From NCBI GenBank assembly GCA_020532215.1, contig JAJBBF010000012.1, positions 1 through 32,199 of the forward strand: a stretch of 32,199 nucleotides of DNA, in the 5' to 3' direction. The position numbers and the translations under genes were made by a program. Of the stretch, positions 26,258-32,199 are shown in pieces. The notes beneath the pieces were generated by a model. The model saw nothing but the letters and a program-made list of their open reading frames with translations. It made no database searches and was not told where the DNA came from. Every line of letters begins with the position of its first letter. Positions within the stretch are counted from its first letter, which is position 1. This DNA comes from Candidatus Cloacimonadota bacterium. Its GTDB lineage: Bacteria; Cloacimonadota; Cloacimonadia; Cloacimonadales; Cloacimonadaceae.

Positions 26258-26443
26258 TTACCAGCTGGCTCTGGTGATCCCGGGGATATGGCCCTGGGAT
26301 GCGTATTTGCGGAAACACAGGCGGCACATGCCGAAATCGCGCATGTAGGCCCTGGGGCGTCCGCAGATCTTGCAGCGGTTATATTTTCTGACTTTGAATT
26401 TGGGTGTTCTTTGTTGCTTCAGGATCAGTGATTTTTTGGCCAT
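26258..26443 (-). CDS. rpsN: 30S ribosomal protein S14, zinc (type Z) form
   Basis: 61 aa with CKIC...CRLC zinc ligands. Confidence 0.97.
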   Translation of the reverse strand: MAKKSLILKQQRTPKFKVRKYNRCKICGRPRAYMRDFGMCRLCFRKYASQGHIPGITRASW

Positions 26444-26452
26444 TGATTCTCC

Positions 26453-26998
26453 TTATTCACTGCGCTGGAACGGCATGCCGAGTTCCCGGAGCAGTTCGCG
26501 GGCTTCATCGTCGGTATGCGCGGTGGTTATAATGTTTATGTTCAGGCCGCGGATGGCGTCGATCTTGTCATACTCGATCTCCGGGAAAACGGTCTGTTCC
26601 TTGATGCCGAGGGAAAAATTCCCCCTGCCGTCGAAGGCGTCGGCCGGGATGCCGCGGAAATCGCGGATGCGGGGGATCACGATTGAGACCAGGCGGTCGA
26701 AAAATTCATACATCATCTCATCCCGCAGGGTCACCTTGCAGCCGATGGGCATGCCCTGGCGCAGCTTGAAGTTGGATATGGATTTGCGGGCGTTGGTGAT
26801 GATGGCCTTGCGCCCGGTGATCTGTTCCATGTCCTTGACCGCGTTGTCCAGCAAGGCTTTGTTTTGGGTAGCGGCACCCACGCCCATGCTCACCACGATC
26901 TTGTCCAGATGCGGCACCTGGTGCGGGTTCTTGTAGGCAAAACGCTTTTGCATTGCCGGGATCACTGCTTTACGGTATTGTTCTTTGATTCTATTCAT
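26453..26998 (-). CDS. rplE: 50S ribosomal protein L5
   Basis: NPHQVPHLDKIVVSMGVGAATQNKALLDNAVKDMEQITGRKAIITNARKSISNFKLRQGMPIGCKVTLR. Confidence 0.97.
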   Translation of the reverse strand: MNRIKEQYRKAVIPAMQKRFAYKNPHQVPHLDKIVVSMGVGAATQNKALLDNAVKDMEQITGRKAIITNARKSISNFKLRQGMPIGCKVTLRDEMMYEFFDRLVSIVIPRIRDFRGIPADAFDGRGNFSLGIKEQTVFPEIEYDKIDAIRGLNINIITTAHTDDEARELLRELGMPFQRSE

Positions 26999-27009
26999 GC
27001 GGCTCTCTC

Positions 27010-27330
27010 CTACAGCTCGTCACCGGATTTTTTGCACACGCGGATCCGGTGGCCTTCACGGGTTTGCATGACAGGCTTGGAAACGGTGTTCAGCTTTTCG
27101 TTGAAGAGCATCACGTTGGAGGCGTGCACTGGCGCCTCCATGGAGATGATGCCGCCCTGGGGGTTGTTCTGGGAAGGCTTGGCGTGTTTTTTGATCATGT
27201 GCACCTTTTCCACGATCACCCGGTTGGTTTTCGGGAAAGCTTTCAGCACACGGCCTTTGCGGCCTTTGTCGTTGCCGCTGATCACGATCACGTAGTCGCC
27301 TTTCTTGATCTTGAGTTTATCTGGCATCAT
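27010..27330 (-). CDS. rplX: 50S ribosomal protein L24
   Basis: LKIKKGDYVIVISGNDKGRKGRVLKAFPKTNRVIVEKVHMIKKHAKPSQNNPQGGI. Tandem ATGs, so the start is 27330 or 27327. Confidence 0.96.
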   Translation of the reverse strand: MMPDKLKIKKGDYVIVISGNDKGRKGRVLKAFPKTNRVIVEKVHMIKKHAKPSQNNPQGGIISMEAPVHASNVMLFNEKLNTVSKPVMQTREGHRIRVCKKSGDEL

Positions 27331-27336
27331 ATTCTC

Positions 27337-27705
27337 CTACAGCACTTCCGGAGCCAGGGAAACGATCTTCATATAGTGGTGCTCGCGCAGTTCGCGGGCC
27401 ACCGGGCCGAAGATGCGGGTTCCCTTGGGATCGTGCTTTTCATCGATGATAACGGCGGCGTTGTCTGCGAAACGGATGTAGGATCCGTCCGGACGCCTGA
27501 TCTCTTTCGCGGTGCGAACGATCACGGCGCGTTCCACGCTGCCTTTTTTCACTTTGCCACCCGGGGTGGCCGATTTGATCGCTACAACTATGACGTCGCC
27601 AACGCTGGCGTACTTACGTCTGGTGCCGCCCAGCACTTTGATGCACATGGCTTTCTTGGCACCGGAGTTATCGGCGATATTCAACATCGTTTGGGCTTGA
27701 ATCAT
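27337..27705 (-). CDS. rplN: 50S ribosomal protein L14
   Basis: [65 protein letters not shown]. Confidence 0.97.
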   Translation of the reverse strand: MIQAQTMLNIADNSGAKKAMCIKVLGGTRRKYASVGDVIVVAIKSATPGGKVKKGSVERAVIVRTAKEIRRPDGSYIRFADNAAVIIDEKHDPKGTRIFGPVARELREHHYMKIVSLAPEVL

Positions 27706-27720
27706 TCCAAAACTCCCATC

Positions 27721-27975
27721 TTATTTGCTGCGCTCTACGATCTTGTGCAGAGCCCAGCGCTTGCGGGCGCTCATCGGACGCGATTCCACTATCTGGACCG
27801 TGTCACCTTCGTGCGCATCGTTGTTCTCGTCGTGTGCCATGAACTTTTTGTGCCGGCGCACGGTCTTTTTATAGAGCGGGTGTATGAACTGGCGCTGAAC
27901 GCGGACCACGACGGTCTTGTCGTTCTTGTCGCTAACCACCACACCCTGTTTGATCACTTTACGGGTATCAGCCAC
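27721..27975 (-). CDS. rpsQ: 30S ribosomal protein S17
   Basis: [66 protein letters not shown]. Confidence 0.96.
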   Translation of the reverse strand: MADTRKVIKQGVVVSDKNDKTVVVRVQRQFIHPLYKKTVRRHKKFMAHDENNDAHEGDTVQIVESRPMSARKRWALHKIVERSK

Positions 27976-28171
27976 GGGTCACCTCACTTCCTTTGCTTCT
28001 GAGCACTGTATTGATGCGGGCGATTTCCCTTCTCACTATGCGCAGCCGGTCGGGCCGGTCCAGCAGGTTCTTGGATTTCTGAAAGCGCAGATTGAAAAGT
28101 TCCACGCGCAGCTCCTCGAGCCTGTGGTCAAGCTCTTGCATCGACATTTCGCGGATTTCTTCGATCTTCAT
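27968..28171 (-). CDS. rpmC: 50S ribosomal protein L29
   Basis: [52 protein letters not shown]. Confidence 0.96.
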   Translation of the reverse strand: MKIEEIREMSMQELDHRLEELRVELFNLRFQKSKNLLDRPDRLRIVRREIARINTVLRSKGSEVTRG

Positions 28172-28587
28172 AATTCAACTCCTTCGCGGGCGATCAGGCG
28201 GGTCTTGATCGGCAGCTTGTGCGACGCGAGCCGCATGGCTTCCTTGGCGATCTTGACGTCCACGCCTTCGAGTTCAAACAGCACGCGGCCGGGGCGGACC
28301 ACTGCCACCCAGTATTCCGGAGCTCCTTTTCCTTTTCCCATGCGGGTTTCAGCCGGTTTTCTGGTGATCGGCTTATCCGGAAAAATGCGGATCCATACTT
28401 TCCCGATACGTTTCATGTGCCTGGTGATGGCGATACGCGCGGCTTCTATCTGGCGGCTGGTGATGAAGGCGTCTTCCAGAGCGATCAAACCATAGTCGCC
28501 GAAGTCGATATTGCTTCCGCTCCAGGCCAGCCCTTTGCGTCTGCCTTTCATCATCTTGCGATGTCTTACTTTTTTTGGTGCTAACAT
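28168..28587 (-). CDS. rplP: 50S ribosomal protein L16
   Basis: [60 protein letters not shown]. Confidence 0.97.
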   Translation of the reverse strand: MLAPKKVRHRKMMKGRRKGLAWSGSNIDFGDYGLIALEDAFITSRQIEAARIAITRHMKRIGKVWIRIFPDKPITRKPAETRMGKGKGAPEYWVAVVRPGRVLFELEGVDVKIAKEAMRLASHKLPIKTRLIAREGVEL

Positions 28588-28597
28588 TTACCTTCTC

Positions 28598-29245
28598 CTA
28601 TCCCAGGATGTCGCCCTTGTAGATCCACACCTTGATGCCGATCACGCCGTAGGTGGTGTTGGCTTCCACGTTGGCATAGTCGATGTCGGCACGCAGGGTG
28701 TGCAGCGGGGTGCGGCCCTGTTTATAGCGCTCGGTGCGGGCGATCTCCGCTCCGCCGAGGCGTCCGGAAACCTGAACCTTCACGCCCAGAGCCCCATCGC
28801 GGAGCACATTGCGGATGGCCATCTTCATGGCACGGCGGAAAGCAACGCGCTCTTCCAGCTGACGGGCGATCTCGAGGCCAACCAAGCGCGCATCCAGCCA
28901 CATCTTGTCGATCTGCTCGATGTTGATGGAGACCGTGATCGGGTTTTTGCGGTTGGTGTTGATCAGAACGTTCAACTCGTTGCGCAGGCGGTCGATGTCT
29001 TCGCCTTTTTTGCCAATTACCAGGCCGGGCCGGGCGGTATGGATGTCGATGGTGATCGAACTGGTCTTGCGAGCGATCTGCACTCTCGAAACCATCTTTT
29101 GTTCCAGGCGCTTGTGGATGTATTTACGGATCTGGATGTCTTCCTGGAGGAAGTCCACGTAGGTGGCACCCTGGGCGAACCAGATCGATTCAGTGTCCTT
29201 ATTGACACCGATACGGTACAGAATGGGGTGTATCTTTTGTCCCAA
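28598..29245 (-). CDS. rpsC: 30S ribosomal protein S3
   Basis: MGQKIHPILYRIGVNKD...ARPGLVIGKKGEDIDRLRNEL...GALGVKVQVSGRLGGAEIARTE. Confidence 0.97.
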   Translation of the reverse strand: MGQKIHPILYRIGVNKDTESIWFAQGATYVDFLQEDIQIRKYIHKRLEQKMVSRVQIARKTSSITIDIHTARPGLVIGKKGEDIDRLRNELNVLINTNRKNPITVSINIEQIDKMWLDARLVGLEIARQLEERVAFRRAMKMAIRNVLRDGALGVKVQVSGRLGGAEIARTERYKQGRTPLHTLRADIDYANVEANTTYGVIGIKVWIYKGDILG

Positions 29246-29255
29246 GGTATTCCTC

Positions 29256-29597
29256 CTATTCCTCTATTGTTCTTATTTCCAGAGCGATGTGGCAGGTTTG
29301 TTTGCGGATCATGAAGGCCCGCCCGTGCGATCTGGGCATGTAACGTTTCATTTGGGGGCCCGAATCGGCCATCGCCTCGGTCACGTAAACCTGGCTCAGG
29401 TCGATCTTGGGTTCTTTCACCTGGGCGTTCGCCACCGCTGAGGCCAGCAGCTTGCCGATCGGCTTGGCCGCTGCCCGGCGCGAGAATTGCAGGATCCCCT
29501 GCGCTTCGGGTATGCTCTTGTAGCGGATCTGATCCAGAACCAGACGGGCTTTGCGGGCTGAACCGCGGGCAAAACGGAGTTTCGCTGTTGCTTCCAT
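29256..29597 (-). CDS. rplV: 50S ribosomal protein L22
   Basis: AKLRFARGSARKARLVLDQIRYKSIPEAQGIL...MKRYMPRSHGRAFMIRKQTCHIALEI. Confidence 0.96.
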   Translation of the reverse strand: MEATAKLRFARGSARKARLVLDQIRYKSIPEAQGILQFSRRAAAKPIGKLLASAVANAQVKEPKIDLSQVYVTEAMADSGPQMKRYMPRSHGRAFMIRKQTCHIALEIRTIEE

Positions 29598-29609
29598 TAT
29601 CTGTGCTCC

Positions 29610-29882
29610 TTATTTACCCTTTCTCTTGTCTTTGTGGCCACGGTAGGTGCGCGTGGGCGAAAACTCGCCCAGCTTGTGCCCCACCATGTTTTCGGTTACA
29701 TACACCGGCACAAACTTATGTCCGTTGTGCACCGAAAAAGTATGTCCGATAAAAGAGGGTATGATCATGGAACGGCGGGACCAGGTCTTGATCACGTTTT
29801 TCTTGTTGTCGGCGTTCAGCACTTCCACTTTCTTCAGCAGATGATCGTCAACAAAGGGACCTTTCTTGATTGAGCGTGCCAT
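29610..29882 (-). CDS. rpsS: 30S ribosomal protein S19
   Basis: [83 protein letters not shown]. Confidence 0.97.
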   Translation of the reverse strand: MARSIKKGPFVDDHLLKKVEVLNADNKKNVIKTWSRRSMIIPSFIGHTFSVHNGHKFVPVYVTENMVGHKLGEFSPTRTYRGHKDKRKGK

Positions 29883-29894
29883 TGTTTCCTTCCT

Positions 29895-30725
29895 TTATCT
29901 CTTCTTCACAGCTTTCACGATGTATTTATCGGAATACTTGTGGTTTTTGCGGGTCTTGCCGCCCTTGGCCGGTTTGCCCCAGGGTGACACCGGATGGCGT
30001 CCGCCGGAGGATTTTCCTTCACCGCCGCCCATGGGGTGGTCCACAGGGTTCATCACCACGCCGCGAACGGTGGGACGGATGCCCAGCCAGCGTTTGCGGC
30101 CGGCTTTGCCCAGCTGGATCAGGTTGTGGTCCTGATTGCTCACCTGGCCCATGGTGGCCAGACATTCCTTGCGGATTAGGTGAACGTCGTTGGAGGGCAT
30201 TTTCACGTGCACGTAGTCGCCGTCTTTGGCCACAACCTGGCCGTAAGCGCCGGCGGAACGCGCGATCTGGCCTCCGCGGCCTTTCTTCAGCTCAATGTTG
30301 TGCACGGTGGAACCCAGCGGGATCCTGTCCAGCGGAAGGGTGTTTCCAAGAGCGATCTCGGCGTCCGGGCCGGACATCACTTTCGTTCCCACTTTCAAAC
30401 CTTCGGGGGCGATTATATAGCGCTTTTCGCCGTCAACGTAATGCAGCAGGGCGATGCGCGCGGTGCGGTTCGGATCGTATTCGATGCTGGCAACCTTGGC
30501 TGGAATGCCAAATTTGTCGCGCTTAAAATCGATCACTCGGTAGTGGCGGCGATGGCCGCCTCCGCGGTGGCGGCAGGTGATCCTGCCCCGGTTGTTGCGG
30601 CCGCCGGTCTTGCGCACTGGCTTGAGCAGCGATTTTTCCGGCGAATCGGTGGTGATCTCGGTAAAGTTGTAGCCCGTGCGGAACCGCATGCTGGGAGTGG
30701 TTGGTTTGTATTTCTTGATTCCCAT
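29895..30725 (-). CDS. rplB: 50S ribosomal protein L2
   Basis: [63 protein letters not shown]...[35 protein letters not shown]. Confidence 0.97.
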   Translation of the reverse strand: MGIKKYKPTTPSMRFRTGYNFTEITTDSPEKSLLKPVRKTGGRNNRGRITCRHRGGGHRRHYRVIDFKRDKFGIPAKVASIEYDPNRTARIALLHYVDGEKRYIIAPEGLKVGTKVMSGPDAEIALGNTLPLDRIPLGSTVHNIELKKGRGGQIARSAGAYGQVVAKDGDYVHVKMPSNDVHLIRKECLATMGQVSNQDHNLIQLGKAGRKRWLGIRPTVRGVVMNPVDHPMGGGEGKSSGGRHPVSPWGKPAKGGKTRKNHKYSDKYIVKAVKKR

Positions 30726-30735
30726 GCTTTGCTCC

Positions 30736-31023
30736 TTATCCCTCAAAGTCGGCGATCTTGTCGCCGGCCCTCAGGGTTACGATGGCTTTTTTCCAATCCG
30801 GGCGTTTGCCGCTGTAGCGTCCCAAACGTTTGGGCTTGCCCAGCATCCGGATCGTATTCACGTCCAGCACTCTCACGGAAAAGATCTTTTCGATGGCGTG
30901 CTTGATCTCGATCTTGTTGGCGTTGATGCTCACCTTGAAGGTATAGGTGTTGGTGTTCTCCCGCTGGAGAGCACTCTTCTCGGTGATGATCGGGGATATC
31001 ACTATGTTGCGCGGATGGATCAT
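30736..31023 (-). CDS. rplW: 50S ribosomal protein L23
   Basis: [84 protein letters not shown]. Confidence 0.97.
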   Translation of the reverse strand: MIHPRNIVISPIITEKSALQRENTNTYTFKVSINANKIEIKHAIEKIFSVRVLDVNTIRMLGKPKRLGRYSGKRPDWKKAIVTLRAGDKIADFEG

Positions 31024-31655
31024 TTGCTGAATACCTCCTCGACTTTGCTGAGGGCTTCCTGGGTCATCAGAATGTAGCTGCTTTTCAGGATCTCATAGGC
31101 GTACAGGCTGTCCGCCCGGTCGGTCATGACGTCGGGCAGGTTGGTAAAGGATTTCACCGTGGGCTGGTGATGTCCGTCTGTGACCACCAGTTTGCGGCCT
31201 CTTTCGGGCATGATCTTGCCCAGAAGATCCAGGGCCTGTTTGGTGTTCGGCTCGTTGAAATCAAGCGATTCCACGATGAAGATGCGGCCTTCGCGGGCCC
31301 TGTCCGTGAGCGCGACCTTGAGGGCCATGCGCTTCTTGGTGCGCGGGATCTGGCGATACCAATCCTTGGGAAAGATCGCGAACGCGCGGCCACCGTGAAC
31401 CCGAACCGGGCTGCGGCGGCTGCCCACACGGGCGTTGCCGGTGCCTTTTTGCTTGAACAGCTTGCGGGTGCTGCCGGCGGTCATGGCGCGGTTTTTCTTT
31501 TGTACCGTGCCCTGGCGCTGGTTGCCCAGGTACATTGTTATCACCTCGTGCAGCAGCACTTTCGGGGAATTGACGTCCACGTCGAAAACGCTGGCCGGAA
31601 GCTCTATCTCTTCCATCCGTTCGCCGAGGGAGTTGAATTTTATTGCTTTAACCAC
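31020..31655 (-). CDS. rplD: 50S ribosomal protein L4
   Basis: [54 protein letters not shown]. Confidence 0.96.
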   Translation of the reverse strand: MVKAIKFNSLGERMEEIELPASVFDVDVNSPKVLLHEVITMYLGNQRQGTVQKKNRAMTAGSTRKLFKQKGTGNARVGSRRSPVRVHGGRAFAIFPKDWYRQIPRTKKRMALKVALTDRAREGRIFIVESLDFNEPNTKQALDLLGKIMPERGRKLVVTDGHHQPTVKSFTNLPDVMTDRADSLYAYEILKSSYILMTQEALSKVEEVFSK

Positions 31656-31665
31656 TTTCTTCCCC

Positions 31666-32199
31666 CTATTGTTCCTTGTGGATGGTGACCAGGGAATTGC
31701 GATGGCCGGGCACCGCGCCTTTCACCATGATCAAATTTTGTTCGGGATCCACTTTCACCACTTTCAGATGGCGCACGCTCACCTGGCGGTTGCCGTGCTG
31801 GCCCGCCATCTTCATTCCTTTCAACACGCGCGAGGGCTGGGCGCACTGGCCGATCGAGCCACCGCCGCGGAAGGATTCATGCACGCCGTGCGAGGCCATG
31901 AAACCGGAAAATCCGTGCCGCTTCATCACGCCGGTGAAACCGCGGCCTTTGGAATTGGAACGCACGCAGACGGTCTCGTCCGGAGTGAACCAATCCGCTC
32001 TCAGGTCGCTGCCAACCTCGTAATCATCGACCTGCTGGCCGAAGGCGGGGCGGAACTCGCGCAGATAGCGGAAAAAGGGGCTGTCGTTCTTCTTGAAATA
32101 TCCTACCAGCGGTTTCTTGACCCGCTTCTCGGGCAATTCTTCGTAGCCCATTTGCAGGGCTTCATATCCATGCAGATCCTTGCTGCGCTTGCAAACAAC
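31666..32199 (-). CDS. rplC: 50S ribosomal protein L3, N-terminus truncated by window edge
   Basis: Frame open to the window end (VVCKRSKDLHGYEALQMGYEELPEKRVKKP...). RSNSKGRGFTGVMKRHGFSGFMASHGVHESFRGGGSIGQCAQPSRVLKGMKMAGQHGNRQVSVRHLKVV. Confidence 0.96.
   Translation of the reverse strand, partial: VVCKRSKDLHGYEALQMGYEELPEKRVKKPLVGYFKKNDSPFFRYLREFRPAFGQQVDDYEVGSDLRADWFTPDETVCVRSNSKGRGFTGVMKRHGFSGFMASHGVHESFRGGGSIGQCAQPSRVLKGMKMAGQHGNRQVSVRHLKVVKVDPEQNLIMVKGAVPGHRNSLVTIHKEQ

Overview
The window is 32.2 kb and looks like a bacterial chromosome segment. The mix of C10 peptidase, T9SS/FlgD-like C-terminal tail and low-complexity intergenic repeats suggests a Candidatus Cloacimonadota-like lineage, but this is a low-confidence inference. 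The left ~18 kb is an accessory or housekeeping mosaic. In order it holds a 5'-truncated DUF47/PhoU-like protein, a Pit-type phosphate transporter, an AEC-family permease, a secreted C10 (streptopain-like) cysteine protease, a predicted lipoprotein serpin, tRNA-Asn(GTT), an alpha/beta hydrolase, an N-formylglutamate amidohydrolase-like protein, a lipoprotein, glyQ, a MerR-family regulator, lnt, a second lipoprotein, recJ, a hisC-like aminotransferase and a Cys-rich beta-helix protein. The right ~14 kb (minus strand) is the canonical S10-spc-alpha ribosomal superoperon from rplC (truncated at the window edge) through rplQ. It includes rpmJ, which the ORF track misses because it encodes only 38 aa. 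No CRISPR array, transposase, phage gene or clear new defence system was found. The most interesting signals are: (i) a ~90-100 bp near-perfect palindrome whose arms are built of 11-bp iterations, lying between a secreted cysteine protease and a serpin; (ii) several families of intergenic repeats, one of which has been absorbed into the C-terminus of HisC; (iii) a Cys-rich beta-helix protein; (iv) an RpoA with a long low-complexity tail.
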